From contig NZ_BAXZ01000017.1 in NCBI RefSeq assembly GCF_000684975.1, forward strand, positions 62,001-126,000: a stretch of DNA of 64,000 bases, written 5' to 3'. How positions within the stretch are numbered: position 1 is the stretch's first letter; each line of letters opens with the position of its first letter. A program made the translations under genes and the position numbers. The notes below the pieces were generated by a model. It searched no databases. It worked only from the letters and a program-made list of their open reading frames with translations, and was not told the origin of the DNA. This DNA is from Paraburkholderia acidipaludis NBRC 101816 (GTDB taxonomy: Bacteria; Pseudomonadota; Gammaproteobacteria; Burkholderiales; Burkholderiaceae). This document shows, in pieces, positions 54,622 to 62,187 of this stretch.

Positions 54622-54688
54622 CTGGTAGGCATCATCAGCCGCGAGGGGAAGACGCGGCGGTTAAGGGAGGATGCCATCTCCACAGGAT
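54622..54688 (-). promoter_or_regulatory. Fluoride riboswitch 3 (complex I-like operon)
   Basis: Read on the minus strand: GGAGATGGCATCCTCC, TTAACCGCC, GGCTGATGATGCCTACC, the complete fluoride-aptamer signature. Its 3' end ATGCCTACC (54624-54632) can pair for nine bases with GGTAGGCAT (54595-54603). An inner CCCCGG-GCG-CCGGGG hairpin caps this alternative stem, which would form without fluoride. Confidence 0.92.
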
Positions 54689-54697
54689 TCAGTGACG

Positions 54698-54725
54698 AGT
54701 ATAGGCAAGCGGTCGCCACATGCAA
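54698..54725 (-). promoter_or_regulatory. Promoter of the complex I-like operon
   Basis: On the minus strand, TTGCAT (54725-54720), 16-base spacer, TATACT (54703-54698). The start point falls near 54691, three bases before riboswitch 3. It lies just downstream of the last gene of the DUF190-ppa-eno-DUF190 operon, so the two are separate transcription units. Confidence 0.65.
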
Positions 54726-54741
54726 GACCGGAGATTTTCTC

Positions 54742-55113
54742 CTAGTGAGGTCGCCGTCCGAAGAGCGGGAAGTGTTTCTTTGCTTCGGCGGTCTGTCCCT
54801 CGTCGCCAAGCAGTCCGAACTCAATGGGCGTGCGCGTGTAGAACACATGCACATGCTGCAGCCTGACCACATCGAGCATGCGGTCCGCCTCGTCCTCGGT
54901 CACGGCCAGGATGACCTGGATCGGCTGATCCGCGAGCCTCAGCGCATGCGCCGCATGATGCGCGCCGGCGTGACCCGTGCCTTCCGCGCAGTTGATGACG
55001 GTGGCGCCGTGAATGCCCAATTGCTTTGCCTCGTGCAGCAGCCATTCCGTGATGGTGTGGTGGCCGTGACGGCGATTCTGCTCGGTGTAGAACGTAAGCT
55101 GGTAACCGTTCAT
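54742..55113 (-). CDS. DUF190 protein (copy 2)
   Basis: A 123-residue DUF190 protein: MNGYQLTFYTEQNRRHGHHT, GIHGATVINCAEGTG and ADQPIQVILAVTEDEADRMLDVV. DUF190 genes are often neighbours of crcB in other genomes, and the fold is PII/ferredoxin-like. A similar protein opens the operon (57161-57490). It is 140 bases beyond the enolase gene on the same strand. Confidence 0.85.
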   Translation of the reverse strand: MNGYQLTFYTEQNRRHGHHTITEWLLHEAKQLGIHGATVINCAEGTGHAGAHHAAHALRLADQPIQVILAVTEDEADRMLDVVRLQHVHVFYTRTPIEFGLLGDEGQTAEAKKHFPLFGRRPH

Positions 55114-55252
55114 GTCTGCCTCCGTCGATCGACACCGCGACCCGTGCCACGATGGTTCCACCGCAGCGTGGACCGCGGCGCCCGTCTCCCTCAGGAAATT
55201 CTAGTGCATCGGCGGAATTCCGCCGGATACCGCAGTGCGGGAAAGCGGGTAA

Positions 55253-56611
55253 TCATGAAGCGCCGGCCGGCCGGGACTCGCCGGCTCCCGCCTCATGACC
55301 GGACGGGCTCGAGTGTGTGCCGCGGCGAGGCCGGAACGCCGCGCGGCCCGCATATTCCGCCTGCTCGCCCAGCGTGCTCTCGATGGTGAGCAGCCGGTTG
55401 TATTTCGCCACCCGCTCGCCGCGCGCCGGGGCGCCCGCCTTGATCTGCCCGCAGTTCAGCGCGACCGCGAGGTCGGCGATGCTGGTGTCTTCTGTTTCGC
55501 CCGATCTGTGCGAAACGAGGCACGTATAGCCTGCCGAGAACGCCAGCGCCGCGGTGTCGAGCGTTTCGGTCACGGTGCCGATCTGGTTGAGCTTGATGAG
55601 GATGCTGTTGCAGCAGTGTTCTTCGATGCCGCGCTGGAGGAACGTCCGGTTCGTCACGAACAGATCGTCGCCGACGATCTGAACGCGGTCGCCGAGATCG
55701 CGCGTCAGTTCGGCAAAGCCGCTCCAGTCGTTATCCGCCAGCGGGTCTTCGAGGGAAATCAGCGGGTAGCGATTCAGCCAGTCCGCCCAATACGCGATCA
55801 TCTCTCGCGAATCGAGCGACTTTCCGTCGCGACGCAGAGCATAGCGGCCGTCTTCGTAAAACGAGGTGGCGGCCGGATCGATGCCGATGGCAATGTCCTC
55901 GCCCGGACGGTACCCTGCCCGCTCTATTGCCCGCACGATCAGCTCCATGGCGACCGCGTTGGACGGCAGCTGGGGGACATACCCGCCCTCGTCGCCCACG
56001 TTCGTCGATGCGCCCGCGTCCGCGAGGATCGCGCCAAGAGCATGGTAGGTTTCCGCGCCGTAGCGCAGCGCCTCGCGAAACGTCGGCGCACCGAGCGGCA
56101 CGAGCTTGAACTCCTGCACGTCGGGCCCGTCGTGTCCATGTTTGCCGCCGTTGAGGACGTTGAACATGGGAACCGGCAGCACATGCGCCTTCGCACCGCC
56201 CAGGTAGTGAAAGAGCGGCAACCCGGCCGCAAGCGCCGCGGCTCTCGCGCAGGCAAGCGACGCGCCGAGTACCGCATTGGCGCCCAGCCTCGCCTTGGAC
56301 GCGGTTCCATCCGCCTCGATCAACGCATCGTCGATGCGGCGCTGGTCGTCCACCCGCATTCCGGCCAGCACCCGGGCGATTTCCTGGTTGACGTGGCGCA
56401 CCGCCTCCAGCACGCCTTTCCCACCGTATCGGCGAGCGTCCCGGTCACGCAGCTCGACCGCTTCGAATTCGCCCGTCGAGGCGCCGGACGGCACCGCTGC
56501 CGTCGCGCTCACACCACTCGAAAGCGTGACCGTCACTTCGACGGTCGGATTGCCGCGCGAATCGAGAATCTCGTCGGCGCAAACGGTTTTTATCAAAGCA
56601 ACGTTGCCCAT
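55253..56611 (-). CDS. eno: Enolase
   Basis: A 452-residue enolase, about 20 residues longer than usual at the C-terminus. Active-site pieces are intact: GASTGEFEAVELRD, SLEDPLADNDW, QIVGDDLFVTN, KLNQIGTVTET and SHRSGETEDTSIADLAV. Enolase is classically inhibited by fluoride with phosphate and Mg. The ATG at 56611 is preferred because AGGGAG precedes it and it begins one base after the ppa stop. Under riboswitch 2, so made when fluoride is present. Confidence 0.95.
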   Translation of the reverse strand: MGNVALIKTVCADEILDSRGNPTVEVTVTLSSGVSATAAVPSGASTGEFEAVELRDRDARRYGGKGVLEAVRHVNQEIARVLAGMRVDDQRRIDDALIEADGTASKARLGANAVLGASLACARAAALAAGLPLFHYLGGAKAHVLPVPMFNVLNGGKHGHDGPDVQEFKLVPLGAPTFREALRYGAETYHALGAILADAGASTNVGDEGGYVPQLPSNAVAMELIVRAIERAGYRPGEDIAIGIDPAATSFYEDGRYALRRDGKSLDSREMIAYWADWLNRYPLISLEDPLADNDWSGFAELTRDLGDRVQIVGDDLFVTNRTFLQRGIEEHCCNSILIKLNQIGTVTETLDTAALAFSAGYTCLVSHRSGETEDTSIADLAVALNCGQIKAGAPARGERVAKYNRLLTIESTLGEQAEYAGRAAFRPRRGTHSSPSGHEAGAGESRPAGAS

Positions 56612-56612
56612 A

Positions 56613-57161
56613 TCACGGCTCCCTATTTCCATGAGCACTGCGAAATGCCGTTACTGCCTGCCTGATCGCTTCAAAGGCCGCGTCGATATCGGCCCAGCCG
56701 TTGAACTCAACCCACTTGCCCGGCTCCAGCTTCTTGTAGTTTTCGAAGAAAAACTGGATCTGGTCGAGCGTGAACTCGCCCACGTCCGCCAGTTCGCGGA
56801 TAGCCCGCGTGGCAGGGCACACGCTATCGACAGGCACGGCGATAACCTTCTCGTCGGGGCCCGCCTGGTCCGTCATATTCAGGAGGCCCACCGGGCGGCA
56901 CGAGACCAGCGAAAGCCGCTCCAGCGCGAACGGAGCAATGACGATGATGTCGAGCGGGTCGCCGTCGCGCGCGAGCGTTCCGGGAATGAACCCGTAGTTC
57001 TGCGGATAGCGCATGCCCGCGCTCATGATCCGGTCGATCCTCAGTAGTCCGATATGCTTGTCGACCTCGTATTTGACCGGCTCGCTCTGCGCAGGAATCT
57101 CGATGATCGCGTTCACGTCGAGCGGCACGTTTTCGCCGGTGGGAATGGCGTTGAAGTCCAT
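56613..57161 (-). CDS. ppa: Inorganic pyrophosphatase, family I
   Basis: A 182-residue soluble pyrophosphatase: VKYEVDKHIGLLRIDR, MRYPQNYGFIPGTLARDGDPLDIIVIAPF and KVIAVPVDSVCP, which include the Asp/Glu/Lys metal and substrate ligands. It is the classic fluoride-sensitive enzyme. The ATG overlaps the stop of the DUF190 gene by one base, and the stop almost touches enolase. Confidence 0.95.
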   Translation of the reverse strand: MDFNAIPTGENVPLDVNAIIEIPAQSEPVKYEVDKHIGLLRIDRIMSAGMRYPQNYGFIPGTLARDGDPLDIIVIAPFALERLSLVSCRPVGLLNMTDQAGPDEKVIAVPVDSVCPATRAIRELADVGEFTLDQIQFFFENYKKLEPGKWVEFNGWADIDAAFEAIRQAVTAFRSAHGNREP

Positions 57162-57490
57162 CAGGCTCCTCCGTTCGTTCCAAGGGTGTCGTATTCGATC
57201 GGTGCGCGCGTATAGAACAACCTGATACCGCTGTCACGCAGTACCGCGAGCAGTGCATCGATTTCGACGTCGCCGGCAATGACGGTGACTGCGACTGGCT
57301 GGTCGGCCAGCTCGAAAAAGCGGGCGGCGTGGTACTTGCCTTTCGCGTCGACGCCTGCGGAAACCTCGGTGACGGTCGCGCCGCGAATACCCGCGCGCTT
57401 CACCTCGTCGAGTATCCAGTCCACCACCGTCATATGGTGTATGCGATGGCTCTGATTGGCAGCGTACACGGTCAGCTGGCTGCCGTTCAT
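57161..57490 (-). CDS. DUF190 protein (copy 1)
   Basis: A 109-residue DUF190 protein with MNGSQLTVYAANQSHRIHHM, RGATVTEVSAGVDAKGKYHA and ADQPVAVTVIAGDVEIDALL; closely related to copy 2 at 54742-55113. ATG 57490 is chosen. It is the first gene behind riboswitch 2 and its terminator. Confidence 0.88.
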   Translation of the reverse strand: MNGSQLTVYAANQSHRIHHMTVVDWILDEVKRAGIRGATVTEVSAGVDAKGKYHAARFFELADQPVAVTVIAGDVEIDALLAVLRDSGIRLFYTRAPIEYDTLGTNGGA

Positions 57491-57589
57491 GACGGCCTCC
57501 GTCGACGCGGAAACAGCAGTGGACACGGAAACGGCAGGCGCACGGCGGCGCCGCACGCATTGGCGTGCAGGACGGAATTCGATCGCATG

Positions 57590-57620
57590 AAAAACCAGAT
57601 TCGCAGAGTGACAAATCTGG
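57590..57620 (-). terminator. Riboswitch-controlled terminator before DUF190-ppa-eno
   Basis: On the minus strand CCAGATT - 12 bases - AATCTGG followed by TTTTT (arms 57614-57620 and 57595-57601, T-run 57590-57594). Its 5' arm overlaps TGCCCA (57618-57623), which can pair with TGGGCA (57642-57647) when the riboswitch holds its own partner strand. It is the off-switch of riboswitch 2. Confidence 0.75.
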
Positions 57621-57668
57621 GCAGCAGGACGCCTGGAACAATGCCCACGGCTTCCCGACCCAGGAACC

Positions 57669-57726
57669 CGTAGGCATCATTAGCCGGACAACGCCGGCGG
57701 TTGAAGGAGGAATGCCATCTCCTGCC
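57669..57726 (-). promoter_or_regulatory. Fluoride riboswitch 2 (DUF190-ppa-eno-DUF190 operon)
   Basis: On the minus strand: GGAGATGGCATTCCTCC, TTCAACCGCC, GGCTAATGATGCCTAC, the fluoride aptamer signature. ATGCCTAC (57670-57677) can pair, with one G-U, with GTGGGCAT (57641-57648), which in turn competes with the terminator arm. A TACACT -10 (57731-57736, extended TGC) puts the transcript start at the aptamer's first base. Confidence 0.92.
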
Positions 57727-57730
57727 GGTC

Positions 57731-57804
57731 AGTGTAGCACCGGCGTTTCGAGGCCGCTACTGTTTGCACAGCGGTTTGCGCAGCGCCCGCGCGTTATCTA
57801 CAGT
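57731..57804. promoter_or_regulatory. Divergent promoters between riboswitches 2 and 4
   Basis: The ~90 bases between the two aptamers carry a minus-strand extended -10 (TGCTACACT, 57731-57739). On the + strand is TTGCGC (57776-57781) - 17 - TACAGT (57799-57804). Each points at its own riboswitch. No operator was recognised. Confidence 0.5.
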
Positions 57805-57817
57805 GGAAACGACAGAT

Positions 57818-57877
57818 TACGGAGATGGCATACCTCCCCAAACTGCCGCGCAAACGCCGCGGATGATGATGCCTGGA
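57818..57877 (+). promoter_or_regulatory. Fluoride riboswitch 4 (cysteine-rich protein gene)
   Basis: GGAGATGGCATACCTCC (57821-57837), AAACTGCCGC and GGATGATGATGCCTGG (57861-57876) match the fluoride aptamer, with GCCTGG in place of the usual GCCTAC. GCCTGGA (57871-57877) pairs exactly with TCCAGGC (57920-57926), which is followed by TTGTTTCC, a possible terminator-like alternative stem. Confidence 0.85.
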
Positions 57878-57957
57878 GTTCCTGGCCGGGAGCTGCAGGG
57901 TCATGACGATGCCCCCCCGTCCAGGCTTGTTTCCTTTCAGCCGCATGGACGGTCAAC

Positions 57958-58680
57958 GTGTTCGCTTCCCTGCCCTTCGCTGCCTCGCCGCACGCCGGTT
58001 TGCCTCTTTCGGATAACGAAGTTGATTTCCTCTGGTGGTTCATCCAGGGAAGCATCATGGATGCGGACGTGCGTGCGCGGCTCTGCGCGCACTGGGGGAT
58101 GTGTCCGCGCCATGCGCTCGCGTTCTTCGCCGTCGAAGCCGCGTTTCGTCCGCACCTCATTCACGGAAGCACGATTCTCTATCACGATCTGATGAAGCGC
58201 GCACTGCACGTCCTCGGCGGGCACGGGCTCCATCGCCTCGCGCCTGCACCTGTCGTGCGTCGATCACTGCATGTGTGGGGCCCGTGCCATATGTGTAGTC
58301 TCGGATATGGTCCAGGTACGGTTGGCAACGCGCCCGCGGAGCGTCTTGCCCAGGGACGGAGCCTCGCCAACGCCCGCGCCTTTGCGCATGAGAGTCGGCG
58401 CGGCTGGCTTCCGCATGTCTGCGGGCAATGCGCCGGCACCGGTACCGGCACGCCATGCCGCTGCCACCTGATCGAAATGCCCGGCCACGACGGCGGCGCG
58501 GCGCTGCGAGCAGCACGGGCTTCCGTAGCGGACATCGCGACCCATCTTGCGCGCTTCGAAAACGCGTTCCGTTGGGACAGCCGGGCCACCGACACCGACG
58601 AAGACCGTGGCGCCCTCATCGCTGCCATCGGTTGGTGCGGCGGCTGGAGTGAAATATTGAACACGTTCGGCGCCGGTTGA
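57958..58680 (+). CDS. Cysteine-rich protein of unknown function behind a fluoride riboswitch
   Basis: A 240-residue protein starting at GTG 57958. It has Cys/His pairs typical of metal sites (HWGMCPRHALAFFAVE, WGPCHMCSLGY, HVCGQCAGTG and PCRCHLIEM), at least eight Cys in all, no signal peptide and no membrane helix. The first part, WWFIQGSIMDADVRARLCAHWGMCPRH, recalls small zinc-binding modules. No family name can be given. Fluoride control suggests a role in fluoride tolerance or metal homeostasis. Confidence 0.7.
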   Translation: MFASLPFAASPHAGLPLSDNEVDFLWWFIQGSIMDADVRARLCAHWGMCPRHALAFFAVEAAFRPHLIHGSTILYHDLMKRALHVLGGHGLHRLAPAPVVRRSLHVWGPCHMCSLGYGPGTVGNAPAERLAQGRSLANARAFAHESRRGWLPHVCGQCAGTGTGTPCRCHLIEMPGHDGGAALRAARASVADIATHLARFENAFRWDSRATDTDEDRGALIAAIGWCGGWSEILNTFGAG

Positions 58681-58769
58681 GCGACGGAGACATCATGTTT
58701 CGCGAGAGGAACGGCAACGCATTTCCGCCCGGGTATGCGAGGCTGCGGGCGATGGCGCCAAGCTAGACG

Positions 58770-58830
58770 ATTCCATCAATTCGTTGCGTCGACCGGTTGA
58801 ATCCGCCGAGTACTTTCGGCCACTGATCAC
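58770..58830 (+). repeat. Degenerate intergenic repeat, distant copy
   Basis: Contains GTTGCG followed by TCGACCGGTTGAATCCGCCG at 58789-58808, identical over 20 bases to the copy near 25.6 kb. It lies in the gap between the cysteine-rich protein gene and the MetF-like gene. Confidence 0.6.
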
Positions 58831-60335
58831 TTTCGGCATCGTGAAGGCCGCCTGGCCACCTTCCATTCTCTGGGGTTGGATTCAGCGCCCTGCGTAGTAT
58901 CTTCCGGCTCGAACCATTCAGGCCAGGAGCTGCGGTGCCTGTTGTCCGCTTCGATGCAAGGAATCAACCTCTGCGCCAGCACAGGCAACTGATTGGCAGA
59001 TTTGGCAATCCGGTATTTGACACTGTGCACGCACTCCCGGTCGCCAAATTCGCAACGATTGAGCCGGGTTCCGCCACAGGGGCCGTTCGCCAGGCCTTTG
59101 GGGCATGTCTCGGGGCATATGTAGAGGGTGTCCTGCAAGCGGCAGCGGCCGCAGGTATCGCAGCCAACCAGCGGCCGTTTGACCGTCCGTTCGACAGCAT
59201 GCAAGGCATTCGCCCCCACGCCGACCTTCCAGATCGGCCGCGTCACGCTCCAGCCGAAGGCCCTGCTGAGCCATCCCGTGCGACTGAAGAACTGGCCATG
59301 TAGCGAGGAGAGCAGCGTATGTCGCAGGCGCTCCCTGCGGGTGGCGGTGACATCGGATTGCCCCATTTCCCAGGCATCGCTTTCGGGGGTGAAGCTTACC
59401 TGGGGTGCCCCAGGCATCTGCCAACTTGCACGCCATCGCTCGCCCCAATCGGTCAATGAGGTCGTGCTGTTCCGCTGCTCGGTGATCGCCTGCTCCAACG
59501 AAAGCAGTTCGTCAAGCGTATGCACCCCGGACACATGAGCACCGGCATAGCCCATCAATTGCAGGCCCACTATCTGCAGCGCCAGGCGCTCGAGGCTTCG
59601 TGCGCCGGCATAAGCCTGCGATACCTGCTGCTCCCTGCTCAACAGCATGCGCATGGATTCGGTGATGACGATGCCGGGTACGGTCTGCAGAAAGGCCGCG
59701 CGTTTGTCGGTCAGCCCCGTCACACAGGCCAGCATGGGTTTCATACGTGCCTGAGAGCGCATCCAGGTCTGGGCTTCACTATGCTTGGCGGCGTCAAAAC
59801 CGAGTTGCAGGGTAAGGAAATCCGCCCCGGCCAGAAGCTTTTTTTGCGCTTTCAGATACTGTGCGCCGCCTTCTTCTTCGCGGTATTTGAACGGGTTCAG
59901 CGCAGCGCCCAACAGCCAGCCCGGGCAGTGTTCACGGGCAATCCGCAGCGCAGGTACCGACTCCAGATAGCGCACTGGTGCCTGACCAGGATAGTGGCCC
60001 GGCAGGCGATCACCACTGAGCAGCAACAATTGCTCCACACCAAGGGTCTTCATCGAGTCCATCTGGAGCAGCAAGTCGGCACGCTCGCGATCCTTGCCTG
60101 AAAAATGCAGCAGGGATGAAGCCGGATTTCCCAATACTTCAGCGGCTTCCAAGGGGCTCAAGTCCGAGTGCAGACCGACACGATCGGCGAAAGCTGGCAG
60201 TAGCGGCCAGCCTGCCAGGTGCCCGCGTTGCACGATTTGCTCAAGCGAGGCCAGGCGCGAAGGGGACTGTTGAGGAACGACCTCGAGCACGCAGACGAAG
60301 CGTCCTTCGTTTAGCGCCTGTTTCAATGAACTCAA
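58827..60335 (-). CDS. MetF-like methylenetetrahydrofolate reductase with C-terminal domain
   Basis: A 502-residue protein. The first ~300 residues form a MTHFR-like TIM barrel (VCVLEVVPQQSPSRLAS, LLLLSGDRLPGHYPG, ALNPFKYREEEGGAQYLKAQKKLLAGADFLTLQLGFD). The last ~180 carry a Cys-rich MTHFR_C domain (GCDTCGRCRLQDTLYICPETCPKGLANGPCGGT). TTG 60335 is used. Near the end of the methionine operon it may supply or sense one-carbon units. Start is uncertain. Confidence 0.82.
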   Translation of the reverse strand: MSSLKQALNEGRFVCVLEVVPQQSPSRLASLEQIVQRGHLAGWPLLPAFADRVGLHSDLSPLEAAEVLGNPASSLLHFSGKDRERADLLLQMDSMKTLGVEQLLLLSGDRLPGHYPGQAPVRYLESVPALRIAREHCPGWLLGAALNPFKYREEEGGAQYLKAQKKLLAGADFLTLQLGFDAAKHSEAQTWMRSQARMKPMLACVTGLTDKRAAFLQTVPGIVITESMRMLLSREQQVSQAYAGARSLERLALQIVGLQLMGYAGAHVSGVHTLDELLSLEQAITEQRNSTTSLTDWGERWRASWQMPGAPQVSFTPESDAWEMGQSDVTATRRERLRHTLLSSLHGQFFSRTGWLSRAFGWSVTRPIWKVGVGANALHAVERTVKRPLVGCDTCGRCRLQDTLYICPETCPKGLANGPCGGTRLNRCEFGDRECVHSVKYRIAKSANQLPVLAQRLIPCIEADNRHRSSWPEWFEPEDTTQGAESNPREWKVARRPSRCRK

Positions 60336-60356
60336 GACAGCTCGATACCTTTTAGG

Positions 60357-60485
60357 TCAGAGGGGCGTCGTCGCAGCAGCCTCCTGGTGATAGTGCAAAG
60401 CAACCATCGCGATGACAGCCAGTAGCAGACCGGCGGCATGGAAGAAGAACAATTGCGCCGACGCCCAGCGGAGATAACCGCTCAA
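60357..60485 (-). CDS. Small membrane peptide in the Mes operon
   Basis: A 42-codon frame from TTG 60485 (overlapping the flavin reductase stop as TTGA) to TGA at 60357. The translation SGYLRWASAQLFFFHAAG then LLLAVIAMVALHYHQEAAA contains one hydrophobic helix of about 20 residues. It fills the only gap in the operon. It could be a real small membrane protein or a remnant. Confidence 0.4.
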   Translation of the reverse strand: MSGYLRWASAQLFFFHAAGLLLAVIAMVALHYHQEAAATTPL

Positions 60486-60991
60486 GCCGCGCTATGCGCG
60501 GCGATGTTGCGATATTGCCCTTTGAAATACAACAATGGCTGCGAAGCAGCAGCTTCTTGCAGGTCTAACGCTTTCACTTCACCAATCACGATCAGGTGAT
60601 CGCCCGCAGCGTGTTCGGCGTAAATTTCGCAATCGAGCCAGTGAAGGCTGCCGGCAATGATCGGATTACCCAGCGGCGATTCCTGCCATTCGACGCCGTG
60701 CCACTTGTCTGTGCCTCGTCGAGCGAATTGGTTGGAAATCCTGACTTGCTCGTCCGACAGGATATTGACGACGAATCGACCTGCCCGGCGAATTTTTGGA
60801 TAGCTGGCCGAACTGGACATTACGCTGAATGACACCAGCGGCGGACTCATCGACACGCTATAGAAAGACTGGCAAGTGAAGCCGATCGGCTCGCCATCGA
60901 CGTGTGACGCAATCACCGTGATACCGGATGCGTAGTGCCCGAGCGCTTCGCGAAAGCTCAAAGGCTCGATGGCAGTGCTGGAAAGTGACAT
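60482..60991 (-). CDS. Flavin reductase (FMN-binding split barrel)
   Basis: A 169-residue flavin reductase-like protein: FREALGHYASGITVIASHVDGEPIGFTCQSFYSVSMSPPLVSFSV, then RFVVNILSDEQVRISNQFA, and DHLIVIGEVKAL. It would reduce FMN or FAD for a flavin- or oxygen-dependent partner. ATG 60991 chosen. It follows mesD in the operon. Confidence 0.9.
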   Translation of the reverse strand: MSLSSTAIEPLSFREALGHYASGITVIASHVDGEPIGFTCQSFYSVSMSPPLVSFSVMSSSASYPKIRRAGRFVVNILSDEQVRISNQFARRGTDKWHGVEWQESPLGNPIIAGSLHWLDCEIYAEHAAGDHLIVIGEVKALDLQEAAASQPLLYFKGQYRNIAAHSAA

Positions 60992-61131
60992 GGTAGATAC
61001 CGAATACTGAGTGCGGCCCGGAAATATCAAAGCGGCGTATTTCGACAGATTCAGGGAGCCATTTCAAGGCACTCCCTGAAATCCACACAGCCTTCAATTC
61101 CCCGAGCACTACTTCCGACTTCAGCTCGGAA

Positions 61132-62160
61132 CTAGTTCGAGAGTTCTTTTCGGACGATTTCCGCGCCCGCGCTCAAAGCACTCAGCTTGCCTCTCGCGAC
61201 TGCACGTGACAAGGGAGCCATGCCGCAGTTGGTGCAAGGATAGAGCTTGTCGGCATCCACAAACTGAAGCGCTTTTCGCAACGTGCTGGCGACTTCCTCG
61301 GGGGTTTCAATGGTACCGGTTGCCACATCGATGGCCCCCACCATCACCTTCTTGCCTCGAATGAGTTCGATCAGATCCATGGGAACGCGAGAGTTGTGAC
61401 ATTCCAGCGAAACCATATCGATACTGGATTTTTGCAGCTTGGGGAAGGCTTCCTCGTATTGCCGCCACTCCGACCCCAGAGTCTTCTTCCAATCCGTATT
61501 GGCCTTGATGCCATAGCCATAGCAAATATGCACGGCGGTTTCACACTTGAGACCTTCAATCGCCCTTTCCAGGGTCGCGACGCCCCAATCATTCACCTCA
61601 TCGAAGAAAACATTGAATGCGGGCTCGTCAAATTGAATGATATCGACGCCGGCGGCCTCCAGTTCCCTGGCTTCCTCGTTCAGGATCTTTGCGAACTCCC
61701 AAGCCAGTTTTTCGCGGCTCTTGTAATGATCGTCGTAAAGCGTATCGATCATGGTCATCGGGCCCGGCAAAGCCCATTTTATGGGCTGCCTGGTTTGCTG
61801 GCGCAAAAACCTGGCATCTTCAACGAAAACCGGTTTTTGTCGGGCAACCGCATCAACGACCGTCGGCACGCTTGCATCATAGCGATCGCGAATCCGAACG
61901 GTCTTACGGTTCTCAAAATCAACGCCGCTGAGGTGCTCAATAAACGTAGTAACAAAATGCTGGCGTGTTTGTTCGCCATCGCTGACGATATCAATACCTG
62001 CGTGCCGTTGTTCTTGCAACGACAAACGCAAAGCATCCTGTTTGCCCTCGGTCAATTGCTCATCCTGCAATTTCCAGGGTGACCAAAGCGTCTCGGGTTG
62101 TGCAAGCCAGGAGGGTTTAGGCAAGCTGCCGGCAGTTGAAGTGGGAAGCAATTTCTTCAC
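61132..62160 (-). CDS. mesD: MesD, folate-independent methionine synthase
   Basis: A 342-residue protein matching the catalytic half of MetE only, with Zn-ligand segments HICYGYG and YPCTNCGMAPLSRAVARGKL and the substrate-binding DEPAF (IQFDEPAFNVFF). The N-terminal folate-binding half of MetE is absent. Its neighbour is DUF1852 (MesX), which places it in the MesD group of core methionine synthases. These need MesX and oxygen; the methyl donor is not folate. The segment is lower in GC than the backbone. Confidence 0.88.
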   Translation of the reverse strand: MKKLLPTSTAGSLPKPSWLAQPETLWSPWKLQDEQLTEGKQDALRLSLQEQRHAGIDIVSDGEQTRQHFVTTFIEHLSGVDFENRKTVRIRDRYDASVPTVVDAVARQKPVFVEDARFLRQQTRQPIKWALPGPMTMIDTLYDDHYKSREKLAWEFAKILNEEARELEAAGVDIIQFDEPAFNVFFDEVNDWGVATLERAIEGLKCETAVHICYGYGIKANTDWKKTLGSEWRQYEEAFPKLQKSSIDMVSLECHNSRVPMDLIELIRGKKVMVGAIDVATGTIETPEEVASTLRKALQFVDADKLYPCTNCGMAPLSRAVARGKLSALSAGAEIVRKELSN

Positions 62161-62187
62161 GATATACGACCTTGCGTTTTTTATTAA

